Source of the DNA: Streptomyces sp. NBC_01750
GTDB lineage: Bacteria; Actinomycetota; Actinomycetes; Streptomycetales; Streptomycetaceae
Direction: 5' to 3'
DNA: 64,000 bases
Assembly: GCF_035918095.1 (NCBI RefSeq)
Contig: NZ_CP109137.1
Location: forward strand, 2,110,001 to 2,174,000
Numbering within the stretch: position 1 is the stretch's first letter; each line of letters opens with the position of its first letter. Shown here one piece after another: positions 16,757 to 25,918 of this stretch. Under the pieces are notes generated by a model. That model was not told the origin of the DNA, ran no database searches, and saw only the letters and a program-made list of their open reading frames with translations. Both the position numbers and the translations under genes were made by a program.

Positions 16757-18022
16757 GTGACGGACATCGTCGAGGAACTGCAGTGGCGAGGGCTGATCGC
16801 CCTCTCCACTGACGAGGACGCATTGCGCAAGGCGTTCGCGGACGGTCCCGTCACGTTCTATTGCGGCTTCGACCCGACCGCGCCCAGCCTGCACCTCGGC
16901 AACCTGGTCCAGATCCTCACCATGCGCCGGATCCAGCAGGCGGGGAACCGCCCGCTGGGCCTGGTCGGCGGTGCCACCGGTCTCATCGGTGACCCGAAGC
17001 CGAACTCGGAGCGCACCCTGAACGCGCCGGAGGTCGTCGCGGCCTGGGTGGAGCGGCTGCGCGGCCAGATCGAGCGGTTCCTCGACTTCGACGGCCCGCA
17101 CGCCGCGACCATGGTCAACAACCTGGACTGGACGTCGGGGCTGTCGGCGATCGATTTCCTGCGCGACATCGGCAAGTACTTCCGGGTCAACAAGATGATC
17201 GCGAAGGAGGCGGTCGCCCGGCGGCTGAACTCCGACACCGGTATCAGCTACACCGAGTTCAGCTACCAGATCCTGCAGGGCATGGACTTCCTGGAGCTGT
17301 ACCGGCGCTACGGCTGCACCCTGCAGACCGGCGGCAGCGACCAGTGGGGCAACCTCACCGCGGGCACCGACCTGATCCACCGTGTCGAGCCCGAGGCCGA
17401 GGTGCACGCCCTGGCCACACCGCTGATCACCAAGGCCGACGGCACGAAGTTCGGCAAGACGGAGTCCGGCACGGTCTGGCTCGACCCGGAGCGGACCACG
17501 CCGTACGCCTTCTACCAGTTCTGGCTGAACGCGGACGACCGGGACGTCTCCAAGTTCCTGCGGATCTTCAGCTTCAAGTCCCGCGAGGAGATCGAGGAGC
17601 TGGAGAAGCTGACCGAGGAACGGCCGCAGGCGCGTGCCGCTCAGCGGGCCCTGGCCGAGGAGCTGACCACGCTGGTGCACGGCGCGGACCAGTGCGCGGC
17701 GGTGGTCAATGCGTCGAAGGCGCTCTTCGGGCAGGGCGAGCTGACCGAGCTGGACGAGCCGACGCTGCGGGCGGCGCTCTCCGAGCTGCCGCACGCGCGG
17801 GTCACCGAGCTGGGCCTGGTGGTGGATCTGCTCGCGGAGGTCGGTCTCGCGCCGAGCAAGTCGGCCGCCCGCCGCACGGTGAAGGAGGGCGGGGCCTATG
17901 TGAACAACGTGAAGGTCGCCGCCGAGGACGCCGTACCGGCGAAGGAGGAGCTGCTGTACGGACGCTGGCTCGTGCTGCGCCGGGGCAAGAAGAACCTGGC
18001 TGCGGTCGAGGTCACGGCCTGA
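16757..18022 (+). CDS. tyrS: Tyrosyl-tRNA synthetase
   Basis: The 421-residue class I synthetase charges tRNA-Tyr. It has the HIGH-type motif as HLGN (about residue 45) within DPTAPSLHLGNL, the tyrosine pocket residues (YCGFD; QGMDF, GGSDQWGN), and the KMSKS-type loop as KFGKT (about 230). A C-terminal S4-like RNA-binding domain follows (about 355-420, SKSAARRTVKEGG). The GTG start follows aaggaga. It appears to be transcribed alone and ends in a hairpin. It is the housekeeping TyrS. Confidence 0.96.
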   Translation: MTDIVEELQWRGLIALSTDEDALRKAFADGPVTFYCGFDPTAPSLHLGNLVQILTMRRIQQAGNRPLGLVGGATGLIGDPKPNSERTLNAPEVVAAWVERLRGQIERFLDFDGPHAATMVNNLDWTSGLSAIDFLRDIGKYFRVNKMIAKEAVARRLNSDTGISYTEFSYQILQGMDFLELYRRYGCTLQTGGSDQWGNLTAGTDLIHRVEPEAEVHALATPLITKADGTKFGKTESGTVWLDPERTTPYAFYQFWLNADDRDVSKFLRIFSFKSREEIEELEKLTEERPQARAAQRALAEELTTLVHGADQCAAVVNASKALFGQGELTELDEPTLRAALSELPHARVTELGLVVDLLAEVGLAPSKSAARRTVKEGGAYVNNVKVAAEDAVPAKEELLYGRWLVLRRGKKNLAAVEVTA

Positions 18023-18101
18023 TCAGCCGCGGCTGAAGGTCGGCTGAACAGGCCGGTAGCAGGACGGCCGGTCAGCGGCGGTGGATGAACAGAGTCCGGT
18101 G

Positions 18102-18135
18102 GCGGCCGGGTGAGCGCCGTTGCTCGCCCGGCCGC
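18102..18135. terminator. Bidirectional terminator, tyrS / GlsB-like gene
   Basis: A 14-bp stem with one G-U pair (gcggccgggtgagc at 18102-18115, gctcgcccggccgc at 18122-18135) and a 6-nt loop lies between the two convergent genes. Confidence 0.8.
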
Positions 18136-18148
18136 CGCCGTACCCGGC

Positions 18149-18424
18149 TCAGGCTCTCTGCTTCCTGCCCCGCATCGAGGTGTAGGCCATTTCCCCGAGG
18201 AAGACGAGGACGACGGCCGCCACGAGCTGGAGTCCGTGCCGGCCCCAGTCGATGCCCTTGGTCTCGCCGATGCCGAGCCCTACCGCGAGCCAGTTGCCGA
18301 GCGCGGCACCGACGATGCCGCAAATAGTGGCCAGCCACAGAGGCATGTGCTGCTTGCCCGGAAGGATGGCTTTCGCGATCAGGCCCAGTACGAAGCCCAC
18401 GATGATCGCCCACAACCAGCCCAT
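18149..18424 (-). CDS. GlsB/YeaQ/YmgE-family small membrane protein
   Basis: The 91-residue protein has three hydrophobic segments and the family start MGWLWAIIVGFVLGLIAKAILPG, with Gly-rich helices GIVGAALGNWLAVGLG. The family (transglycosylase-associated protein) is often induced in stress, but no enzyme activity is established. The ATG at 18424 follows a clear gaggagg site; an in-frame ATG nine codons upstream would include the ribosome-binding site. Confidence 0.88.
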   Translation of the reverse strand: MGWLWAIIVGFVLGLIAKAILPGKQHMPLWLATICGIVGAALGNWLAVGLGIGETKGIDWGRHGLQLVAAVVLVFLGEMAYTSMRGRKQRA

Positions 18425-18640
18425 GGCTGCCTCCTCGTACGTATTCCGCATGAGCAGTTACGCCGTCAGTCTCGGCCTGTCCGTCATACAGCGCATGTCG
18501 GACGGCGCCATACGCGGTACGGCGCAGTCGGGACACGCAGGTGGGGCCTCCCCCACTCTCGTAGGTGTCGGAGGCGCGGCGTACGGTGGAAGGCGTCAGG
18601 ACCTGGGAGCGTCCGGCGTGGAAATCGGTGGTGAAACCTG

Positions 18641-19027
18641 ATGCGGAAGCGTGGCGGTACGGAGGTCTTCCGGATCACGGGAGCCCGGCAGGGGCTCGCG
18701 GACGATGTCCGTGGCCGGCAGCGCCGCTATGTGATTTCGATGTCGGTGCGGACCCTGGCGGTCATCCTCGCCGCCGTCCTGTGGAACGTCGAACGTCATG
18801 TGGCGATCGTGGCCCTGGTGCTTGGTGGGGTTCTTCCGTACATTGCCGTCGTGATCGCCAACGCGGGCCGGGAGAACGCGCCTTCGCTGCCGTCGACCTT
18901 CGTTCCGACCCCTTCCCGGCCGGTGATCGAGCCTGTCCCGGAATCCGCGCCGACAGCCGCCGCGGCGGAGGGCGAGCCGGAAGCCGGAGCCTTTGAGCGG
19001 AACCGCCAGGAGCGCGGGCAGAGCTGA
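18641..19027 (+). CDS. DUF3099 membrane protein
   Basis: The 128-residue protein carries the actinobacterial DUF3099 signature: VFRITGARQGLADDVRGRQRRYVISM, here split by eye across residues 9-34. Two hydrophobic helices follow (about 37-70, around NVERHVAIVALVLGGVLPYIAVV), then a Pro/Ala/Glu-rich tail. Function is unknown; the gene is conserved in Streptomyces near moaA. The ATG at 18641 fits the start of the conserved region. Confidence 0.8.
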   Translation: MRKRGGTEVFRITGARQGLADDVRGRQRRYVISMSVRTLAVILAAVLWNVERHVAIVALVLGGVLPYIAVVIANAGRENAPSLPSTFVPTPSRPVIEPVPESAPTAAAAEGEPEAGAFERNRQERGQS

Positions 19028-19110
19028 TTTCCCGGCCTTGCGAAGCTCAAGAAAAGCTCAGATCAATCATGAAGTTCCGGTGCACCGCACCCCGTTCCCC
19101 GTGACATACT

Positions 19111-19190
19111 TCGTAGGCGCTCCGCATCCCCCGTCGGAGCGACGGACCGACGCCGGGCAGCTCCCCCCGTGGCTGCTCGGCGTCGCCTTG
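19111..19190 (+). ncRNA. Candidate 6C-type small RNA
   Basis: Two adjacent hairpins occur in the gap before the next gene. Stem 1 is cgctccg/cggagcg (19118-19124 and 19135-19141) with the 10-nt loop catcccccgt. Stem 2 is gacgccgggcagc/gctgctcggcgtc (19149-19161 and 19172-19184, one G-U) with the 10-nt loop tccccccgtg. Two stem-loops that each expose a run of five or six C is the hallmark of the actinobacterial 6C RNA. The second stem, followed by gccttgttt, would act as its terminator. A possible -10 (catact, 19105-19110) precedes it. The assignment is by pattern memory; I could not run a covariance search. It could also be a 5' leader of the next gene. Confidence 0.6.
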
Positions 19191-19205
19191 TTTGGGATGA
19201 ACTCA

Positions 19206-19439
19206 GTGAGTGACGAACCCCCGATCTGCTCCGCCAAGGGCTGCCGCACCGACGCCGTCTGGGTGCTGGCGTGGAACAACCCGAAGCTGCACACTCCCGA
19301 GCGCCGCAAGACCTGGCTCGCCTGCGACGAGCACCGTGAGCATCTCTCCCACTTCCTTGGCCTGCGTGGCTTTCTCAAAGATGTGGTGACGCTCGAGGAG
19401 TGGGAACGCGGCTCCGCCGGCTCAGCCGCCGATCGCTGA
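19206..19439 (+). CDS. Small conserved Cys/His protein, function unknown
   Basis: The 77-residue protein has a possible zinc site: CSAKGC near the N terminus and LACDEHREHLSHF in the middle, giving Cys-x4-Cys and Cys-x2-His-type ligands. Trp-rich VWVLAWNNPKLH lies between them. The GTG at 19206 is preferred over an ATG nine nt upstream because gggatga sits at the right distance from it. It follows the candidate 6C RNA directly, and its last 18 nt overlap the end of convergent moaA. I know of no assigned function. Confidence 0.72.
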   Translation: MSDEPPICSAKGCRTDAVWVLAWNNPKLHTPERRKTWLACDEHREHLSHFLGLRGFLKDVVTLEEWERGSAGSAADR

Positions 19440-20411
19440 CATCGGCCGGTCGGGCTGCAGGAACGACGGGTCGTCAAGGCCTGATCCGGCCTTCTTGCCC
19501 CACATCGCCAGCTTCCAGAGGCGCGCGACCTCCTCGTCGGATGCGTCCGAGCGGAGCGCTGCGCGCAGGTCAGTCTCCTCGCGGGCGAACAGGCAGGTGC
19601 GCACCTGTCCGTCTGCGGTGAGGCGGGTGCGGTCGCAGGCCTGGCAGAACGGGCGGGTGACGGAGGCGATGACGCCGACCCGGTGCGGTCCGCCGTCCAC
19701 CGTCCAGCGCTCGGCGGGCGCGGAGCCGCGCTCCTCGTCGCCCTCAGCGGTGAGCGTGAATCGGGTACGCAAAGACTCCAGGATGTCCCCTGCGGTGATC
19801 ATGCCGTCGCGCTTCCAGCCGTGCTGCGCGTCGAGCGGCATCTGCTCGATGAAGCGCAGCTCGTAGTCGTTCGCCACGGCCCAGGCGAGCAGCTCGGGGG
19901 CTTCGTCGTCGTTGAGCCCCGGCATCAGAACCGTGTTGACCTTGACCGGAGTGAGGCCGGCGGCACGGGCCGCCTCCAGGCCGTCCAGCACATCGCGGTG
20001 GCGGTCGCGGCGGGTGAGCGTCTTGAAGACGTCGGGCCGCAGGGTGTCGAGCGAGACATTGACCCGGTCAAGACCGGCGGCCTTGAGCGCGGCCGCCGTG
20101 CGCTTGAGTCCGATGCCATTGGTGGTCAGTGACATCTTGGGGCGGGGCTCGAGAGCGGCGCACCGCTCGACTATGCCGACCAGGCCGGGGCGCAGCAGCG
20201 GCTCCCCGCCGGTGAAGCGGACCTCGGTGATCCCGAGATCGGTGACGGCGATACGGATCAGCCGGACGATCTCGTCGTCAGTGAGGAGATCCGGCTTGGC
20301 GAGCCACTGCAGACCCTCCTCCGGCATGCAGTACGTACACCGCAGATTGCACCGGTCGGTCAGTGAAACCCGCAGGTCAGTGGCCACACGGCCAAATGTG
20401 TCGATGAGCAC
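19422..20411 (-). CDS. moaA: GTP 3',8-cyclase MoaA (molybdenum cofactor biosynthesis)
   Basis: This radical SAM enzyme makes 3',8-cyclo-7,8-dihydro-GTP, the first step of molybdopterin synthesis, together with MoaC. The 329-residue protein has the SAM-cluster motif CNLRCTYC (residues 22-29), the GGEPLL motif (about 69-74), and the C-terminal second cluster cysteines (CQAC at about 265 and a third Cys in RTCLF). It ends in the conserved Gly-Gly, which is essential in MoaA proteins. No other moa gene lies nearby. Confidence 0.95.
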   Translation of the reverse strand: MLIDTFGRVATDLRVSLTDRCNLRCTYCMPEEGLQWLAKPDLLTDDEIVRLIRIAVTDLGITEVRFTGGEPLLRPGLVGIVERCAALEPRPKMSLTTNGIGLKRTAAALKAAGLDRVNVSLDTLRPDVFKTLTRRDRHRDVLDGLEAARAAGLTPVKVNTVLMPGLNDDEAPELLAWAVANDYELRFIEQMPLDAQHGWKRDGMITAGDILESLRTRFTLTAEGDEERGSAPAERWTVDGGPHRVGVIASVTRPFCQACDRTRLTADGQVRTCLFAREETDLRAALRSDASDEEVARLWKLAMWGKKAGSGLDDPSFLQPDRPMSAIGG

Positions 20412-20499
20412 TGTGGCCCCCTCCCCGCTTGACGGATCTTATTGACTCCGAGACTACGCCAGCGCTCCGACAACTCCGGGGGCCGATTGTCACGAGGAG

Positions 20500-20541
20500 C
20501 GGCACGGACGCGTCGTAGGACCCTACGACGCGGCCGTGCCG
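20500..20541 (-). terminator. Terminator of the DUF485-symporter operon
   Basis: A 20-bp stem with one mismatch (20500-20519 and 20522-20541, beginning cggcacgg and ending ccgtgccg) lies 25 nt after the symporter stop and upstream of moaA. Confidence 0.8.
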
Positions 20542-20565
20542 GGCACTCGGTACCAAGGTCTCGGA

Positions 20566-22206
20566 TCAGTGTGCCCCGATCCCGGTGAGGGACTTGACCT
20601 CGAGCTCCGCGTACTTGCCCTTGTCGGGCTCCTCCTTCGACAGGAGGGAGCCGAGCCAGCCGAGCAGGAAGCCCAGCGGGATCGAGACGATGCCCGGGTT
20701 CTCCAGCGGGAACCAGTAGAAGTCCGCTTCCTTGAACATCGAGGTGGGCTTGCCGGAGACGACCGGCGAGAAGAGCACCAGCACCACCGACGCGGTCAGG
20801 CCGCCGTAGATGGACCACAGGGCGCCCTTCGTGGTGAACCTCTTCCAGAACAGGCTGTAGAGGATCGTCGGCAGATTCGCCGACGCGGCGACCGCGAAGG
20901 CGAGCGCCACCAGGCCGGCGACGTTCAGGTCACGGGCGAGCGCCCCGAGCGCGATGGAGACGATGCCGATGGCGACCGTCGCCCAGCGGGCGGCGCGGAC
21001 CTCTTCCTTCTCGGTGGCCTGGCCCTTGCGGATGACGTTCGCGTAGATGTCGTGCGCGAACGACGACGAGGACGCCAGGGTGAGGCCCGCGACCACCGCG
21101 AGGATGGTGGCGAAGGCGACCGCAGAGATGACCGCCAGCAGAATCGAGCCCCCGGTGGAGCCTGATCCGCCGCCGATCTCCAGCGCCGCCAGTGGAGCCG
21201 CGGTATTGCCCGCCTTGTTCGAGGCGATGATGTCGCCGGGCTTGAGCAGCGCGGCCGCGCCGAAGCCGAGCACGATCGTCATCAGGTAGAAGGCACCGAT
21301 GATGCCGATGGCCCAGTTCACGGACTTACGGGCGGCCTTGGCGGTCGGCACTGTGTAGAACCGGATCAGGATGTGCGGCAGGCCCGCGGTGCCGAGGACC
21401 AGCGCGATGCCGAGCGAGATGAAGTCCAGCTTCGAGATGCTGGTGGCGCCGTACTTGAGACCGGGCTCCAGGAACGCCGATCCCTTGCCGCTGTTCTTCG
21501 CCGCCGAGCCGAGCAGGTCCGAGAGGTTGAAGTTGAACTTCAGCAGGATCAGGAAGGTGATGAGCACGGTGCCCGCGATGAGCAGGACGGCCTTGACCAT
21601 CTGCACCCAGGTGGTGCCCTTCATCCCGCCGATGGTCACGTACACGATCATCAGAACGCCGACCAGCGCGACGATAGCGATCTTGCCCGCGTCGCTGGTG
21701 ATGCCGAGCAGCAGCGAGACCAGCACGCCCGCCCCCGCCATCTGCGCCAGCAGATAGAAGATCGAGACGACGATGGTGGAGGTGCCGGCGGCGGTACGGA
21801 CAGGGCGCTGGCGCATCCGGTAGGCGAGGACATCGCCCATCGTGTAGCGGCCGGAGTTGCGCAGCGGTTCGGCGACCAGCAGCAGAGCGACCAGCCAGGC
21901 GACCAGGAAACCGATCGAGTACAGGAAGCCGTCGTAGCCGAAGAGCGCGATGGCGCCGGCGATACCGAGGAACGACGCGGCGGACATGTAGTCGCCGGAG
22001 ACGGCGAGGCCGTTCTGGAATCCGGTGAACTGACGGCCGCCGGCATAGAAGTCGGCGGCGTTCTTGGTCTGCCGGCCGGCCCACACCGTGATGACGAGGG
22101 TCGCGACGACGAAACACGCGAAAAGCGTGATGATCAGCGGCCGGTGCTCGCTCGCCCCTTCGGCGGCGAGCAGGACCGTGGGATTCGCGGCGTACGCGGC
22201 GCTCAT
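20566..22206 (-). CDS. Cation/acetate symporter, ActP-like (SSS family)
   Basis: The 546-residue sodium:solute symporter has about thirteen membrane helices. The N-terminal region FYAGGRQFTGFQNGLAVSGDYMSAASFLG is the family signature, and the stretch around WVQMVKAVLLI and the LPHILIRFYTVP motif match acetate permease ActP. It probably imports acetate or other short carboxylates with Na+ or H+. It overlaps the upstream DUF485 gene by 4 nt, the same pairing as yjcH-actP in E. coli. Confidence 0.9.
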   Translation of the reverse strand: MSAAYAANPTVLLAAEGASEHRPLIITLFACFVVATLVITVWAGRQTKNAADFYAGGRQFTGFQNGLAVSGDYMSAASFLGIAGAIALFGYDGFLYSIGFLVAWLVALLLVAEPLRNSGRYTMGDVLAYRMRQRPVRTAAGTSTIVVSIFYLLAQMAGAGVLVSLLLGITSDAGKIAIVALVGVLMIVYVTIGGMKGTTWVQMVKAVLLIAGTVLITFLILLKFNFNLSDLLGSAAKNSGKGSAFLEPGLKYGATSISKLDFISLGIALVLGTAGLPHILIRFYTVPTAKAARKSVNWAIGIIGAFYLMTIVLGFGAAALLKPGDIIASNKAGNTAAPLAALEIGGGSGSTGGSILLAVISAVAFATILAVVAGLTLASSSSFAHDIYANVIRKGQATEKEEVRAARWATVAIGIVSIALGALARDLNVAGLVALAFAVAASANLPTILYSLFWKRFTTKGALWSIYGGLTASVVLVLFSPVVSGKPTSMFKEADFYWFPLENPGIVSIPLGFLLGWLGSLLSKEEPDKGKYAELEVKSLTGIGAH

Positions 22207-22568
22207 GCGTCAGCCTCCATACGGGACTTGATCGCGTCGGCCTTCGGGTCGAGCTTCGCGGCAGCGTGACGCGAGTAGAGCCAGGCGATGAGGAAGGTGG
22301 TGGCGAACTGGGCGAGTCCGAAGACGAGGGCGACGTTGATGTTGCCGAAGAGCTTCGTGCCCATGAAGCCGCCGGCGTAGTTGGACAGCAGGACGTACAG
22401 CAGATACCAGGCGATGAAGGCAACGGTCAGGGGGAAGGCGAAGGAGCGGTATGTGCGGCGCAGTTCGCCGAATTCCGCACTCTCCTGCACCTCGACGAAC
22501 GACTCTGTCGTGGGCTGAGCGGGGCTGGTGTCCGTACCGCCCGGGGGCGGCAGTGCATCGGTAGCCAC
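22203..22568 (-). CDS. DUF485 membrane protein (YjcH-like), symporter partner
   Basis: The protein (121 residues from the GTG at 22568) has a Pro/Thr-rich N terminus and two membrane helices with the DUF485 signature: FGELRRTYRSFAFP, then LYVLLSNYAGGFM and FLIAWLYSRHAA. DUF485 proteins sit next to acetate/cation symporters and may help membrane insertion or regulation. The start is ambiguous: the GTG at 22568 has a gaggag site 5 nt upstream, while an in-frame GTG at 22619 has only gaggt. Confidence 0.82.
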   Translation of the reverse strand: MATDALPPPGGTDTSPAQPTTESFVEVQESAEFGELRRTYRSFAFPLTVAFIAWYLLYVLLSNYAGGFMGTKLFGNINVALVFGLAQFATTFLIAWLYSRHAAAKLDPKADAIKSRMEADA

Positions 22569-22843
22569 GGAATCTCCTCGTGACGCGGGTGCGGTGGGGA
22601 AGGACTTGGGGATGGTCACAGCGAAACCTCACAGTCGGGGACGGTTGGATGTTGCTCCATCCCCTGACAACGGCACGGAGAGCGCTGCGAACCGGTTCAA
22701 CTCCGGCCACTTTCTTCCCGGCTTCTTCCTGGTTTCTTTTCGAACTCATTGATGGGTCCGCATGATCAGCGATAGCTTCACTGGTCATGTACCCGCCCAT
22801 TCGCGTATGCCTGGGCGGTTTTCACGGATGATGTGGAGAACCC

Positions 22844-24376
22844 ATGGCTCATCTGGGATCCAGACGGCGGCGCGCACTCGCCCTGCCTGCAGGTCTGGCG
22901 CTCACGGCCTCGCTCGGCTTCCTTCCGGCGGGAGCGGCCTCGGCCGCTCCCGCGGACGAAGTTCCCGCCGCGGTGGTGACCGACGGCCCGAAGCTGTCGT
23001 ACGTCGTGAACGTCAAGGGCGGCCACGGCACCGCCAAGTCGGTCAAGAAGGCGATAGCCAAGGCCGGCGGCTCGGTGGTGATCGCCTACGACCAGATAGG
23101 CGTCATCGTCGTTCACTCGCAGAACCCGGACTTCGCCAAGGCGATCCGTACGGTCCGGGGGGTCGCATCGGCCGGCGCGACGCGCACTGCGCCGATCGCC
23201 CCCGCGAGTGACACGGCGATCGACTCCGAGCGCCCGCTGACCGCCCAGGAGGCGAAGACCGCGGCAGCGCAGGCCACGACGGGGCAGGACCCGCTCGAGC
23301 CGCTCCAGTGGGACCTGCCCGCCATCAAGGCGGACAAGGCACACCAGAAGACGCTGGGCAGCAAGAAGGTCACGGTCGCGGTCATCGACACGGGTGTCGA
23401 CGACACGCACCCCGACCTCGCGCCCAACTTCAACGCCAACGCGTCGGCCAACTGCGTGAGCGGCAAGCCGGACACCACGCCCGGCTCCTGGCGGCCGGCC
23501 GCCAACGAGAGCGACCACGGCACGCATGTCGCGGGCACGATCGCCGCGGCCAAGAACGGTATCGGCGTCACCGGTGTCGCACCGGGCGTCAAGGTCGCCG
23601 GCATCAAGGTGGCGACCACGGACGGCTTCTTCTACACCGAAGCGGTCGTCTGCGGCTTTGTCTGGGCCGCCGAGCACGGCGTCGATGTGACCAACAACAG
23701 CTACTACACCGACCCGTGGCTGTTCAACTGCAAGAACGACCCCGACCAGGGCGCTCTCGTCGAGGCTCACGCCCGGGCCATCCGGTACGCGGAGCGCAAG
23801 GGCACGGTGAATGTCGCCGCGGCCGGCAACTCCGAGATGGACCTGGCCGCCGACGAGATCACGGACACGACGAGCCCGAACGACACCACCCCCGTCGAGC
23901 GGGTCATCAACCCCCGTGAGTGCCTGGACATTCCCACCCAGATTCCCGGGGTCGTCACCGTCTCCGCACTGGGTGCGAAGAACCTGAAGTCCTCGTACTC
24001 CAACTACGGTCTCGGCGTCATCGACATCTCCGCCCCGGGCGGTGACTCGACCGTCTTCCAGAAGCCGGAGGCGCCGGCCGTCGACGGCCGGATCCTGTCC
24101 ACGCTGCCGGGCGGCAAGTACGGTTACAAGGCCGGTACGTCGATGGCCTCGCCGCATGTCGCGGGCGTGGTCGCGCTGATCAAGTCGACCCACCCGCACG
24201 CTTCGGCGGCGCAGGTGAAGGCGCTGCTCTACGCGCAGGCCGACGACACGGCCTGCACCAACCCGTACGACATCAACGGCGACGGCACGGTCGACGCGGT
24301 GTGCGAGGGCGGCAAGCGCGACAACAGCTTCTACGGAACGGGCGTCGCCGACGCCCTGGACGCGGTTCGCCGGTAA
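22844..24376 (+). CDS. Secreted subtilisin-family serine protease (S8)
   Basis: The 510-residue preproprotein has a Tat/Sec-like signal (about residues 1-36, RRRR then a hydrophobic stretch and ASA). An inhibitor-I9-like propeptide follows (about 48-120), then the catalytic domain with Asp in VIDTGVDDTHPDL (about 179), His in DHGTHVAG (about 227) and Ser in GTSMASPHVAG (about 433). A DINGDGTVD segment near the C terminus looks like a calcium-binding loop. It ends without a sortase or membrane anchor. It is transcribed divergently from the acetate symporter operon and is monocistronic with a strong terminator. Confidence 0.93.
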   Translation: MAHLGSRRRRALALPAGLALTASLGFLPAGAASAAPADEVPAAVVTDGPKLSYVVNVKGGHGTAKSVKKAIAKAGGSVVIAYDQIGVIVVHSQNPDFAKAIRTVRGVASAGATRTAPIAPASDTAIDSERPLTAQEAKTAAAQATTGQDPLEPLQWDLPAIKADKAHQKTLGSKKVTVAVIDTGVDDTHPDLAPNFNANASANCVSGKPDTTPGSWRPAANESDHGTHVAGTIAAAKNGIGVTGVAPGVKVAGIKVATTDGFFYTEAVVCGFVWAAEHGVDVTNNSYYTDPWLFNCKNDPDQGALVEAHARAIRYAERKGTVNVAAAGNSEMDLAADEITDTTSPNDTTPVERVINPRECLDIPTQIPGVVTVSALGAKNLKSSYSNYGLGVIDISAPGGDSTVFQKPEAPAVDGRILSTLPGGKYGYKAGTSMASPHVAGVVALIKSTHPHASAAQVKALLYAQADDTACTNPYDINGDGTVDAVCEGGKRDNSFYGTGVADALDAVRR

Positions 24377-24388
24377 CGGTGCTTCCCG

Positions 24389-24420
24389 GGGGCCGGACGC
24401 GGAGTTCCGCGTCCGGCCCC
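24389..24420 (+). terminator. Terminator of the subtilisin gene
   Basis: A perfect 15-bp inverted repeat (ggggccggacgcgga at 24389-24403, complement at 24406-24420) begins 13 nt after the stop. Confidence 0.85.
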
Positions 24421-24478
24421 TTCGCGTGGCCGCGGGTTCCCATGGCACTCGGGTGGCACTCGGTGCCATAGTGCGTGC

Positions 24479-25918
24479 ATGGCTCACACATCCTTGAGCG
24501 GTACGTCTTCGGGCGGCACGTCTTCGAGCGGCACGGCACACGCGTGGGCGGCGCTCGGCGGCGATCCCGCGCTCCTCGACCGCGTCAGGTACGAAGGCAC
24601 GGGCGGACTGCCCGCCCGGCTGCCCGTCATGGAGCTGGCCCGCTCCTGCGTGGCGGTCTGCGCACTGGCCGCCGCCGAACTCGCCGCGCGCCGCACCGGT
24701 GGTCCGGTCCCGGCCGTCCGGGTCGACGACGGGGCGGTGACCGCAGCGTTCCACAGCGACCGGCTGGTACGGGTCGACGGCGTGGCGCCGACGACCTTCG
24801 CCCCGCTGTCCCGCTTCTGGCGGGCGGAGGACGGCTGGGTCCGTACGCACGCCAACTACCCGCATCACCGGGCCCGGTTGCTGTCCGCACTCGGGCTGCC
24901 CGGCGACGCGGATGTGGAGGCCGTCGCCGCGGGGATCGGCCGGCGGCGGGCCCTGGAGGTCGAGGAGACCGTGTACGCGGCCGGCGGTCTCGCCGTCGCC
25001 GCCCGTACGCCCGAAGAGTGGGCGGCGCACGACCAGGGATCGCGGGCCGCCGCGCACCCGCTGCTGGCCCTCACGCCGGTCCATGAACTCGACGAGCAGC
25101 CACCGCGCATCTTGCCGGAGTTGACGGGCCAGACTCTGCTTCCGGCCGCCGGGCTGCGGGTCCTGGATCTCACCCGGGTACTCGCCGGGCCGATCGCCAC
25201 CCGCACTCTCGCGCTGCTCGGCGCGGATGTGCTGCGGATCGACTCCCCCCGCCTGCCGGAGAGCCAGGAGGCGCACAACGACACGGGGATGGGGAAGCGT
25301 TCGACCCTGCTGGACCTGGGCGACAGGGTTCGCGACCGGCGGATCTTCGAGGAACTGCTGGAGAGCGCCGATGTGGTGGTGCTGGGCTACCGTCCCGGCG
25401 CACTGGACCGGTTCCGCGGAATGGCACCCGCAGCGCTCGCCGCACGCAACCCGGGGCTGGTGATCGCGCAGCTCTCCGCATGGGGCCGGTACGGGCCGTG
25501 GGCCGAACGGCGCGGCTTCGACAGTCTGGTGCAGGTGGCGACCGGTATCGCGGCGGTCGAGGGCGATCACGGACAGCCCGGCGCGCTGCCCGCCCAGGCG
25601 CTGGACCACGGCACCGGATATCTGCTGGCGGCCGGCGTGCTGCGCGCACTCACCGAGCAGCACGACGAGGGCAGGGCCAGGCTGGTCCGGCTCTCCCTCA
25701 CCCAGACGGCGGCCTGGCTGATGAACCGGCTCAGGAAGGATCCGGCCGAGGAGGCCGGGGTTGGCGCTGTGTACGCCCCCGAACAGTGGCTCACGGAGAC
25801 GGACAGCCCCATGGGCCGGCTGCGGCACGCCGTGGCGCCGGTCTCCTTCACCGGCGGCCCCGCCAACTGGTTGCGCCCACCCGGCTTTTGGGGAGCCGAC
25901 CCGCCCGAGTGGCGCTGA
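24479..25918 (+). CDS. CoA-transferase family III (CaiB/BaiF-type) protein
   Basis: The 479-residue protein has a family III core in its second half: LRVLDLTRVLAGPIATRTLALLGADVLRID (about residues 223-260), then ADVVVLGYRPGALDRFRG and AQLSAWGRYGPWAERRGFDSLVQ. Asp in the DLTRV-PL region and the GRYGPW loop are typical. The first 200 residues are less conserved and resemble a degenerate second copy, as in some two-domain members. It would move CoA between carboxylates, with unknown substrate. It has a Ser/Gly-rich start (SGTSSGGTSSSG). No obvious operon partner is present. Confidence 0.82.
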   Translation: MAHTSLSGTSSGGTSSSGTAHAWAALGGDPALLDRVRYEGTGGLPARLPVMELARSCVAVCALAAAELAARRTGGPVPAVRVDDGAVTAAFHSDRLVRVDGVAPTTFAPLSRFWRAEDGWVRTHANYPHHRARLLSALGLPGDADVEAVAAGIGRRRALEVEETVYAAGGLAVAARTPEEWAAHDQGSRAAAHPLLALTPVHELDEQPPRILPELTGQTLLPAAGLRVLDLTRVLAGPIATRTLALLGADVLRIDSPRLPESQEAHNDTGMGKRSTLLDLGDRVRDRRIFEELLESADVVVLGYRPGALDRFRGMAPAALAARNPGLVIAQLSAWGRYGPWAERRGFDSLVQVATGIAAVEGDHGQPGALPAQALDHGTGYLLAAGVLRALTEQHDEGRARLVRLSLTQTAAWLMNRLRKDPAEEAGVGAVYAPEQWLTETDSPMGRLRHAVAPVSFTGGPANWLRPPGFWGADPPEWR

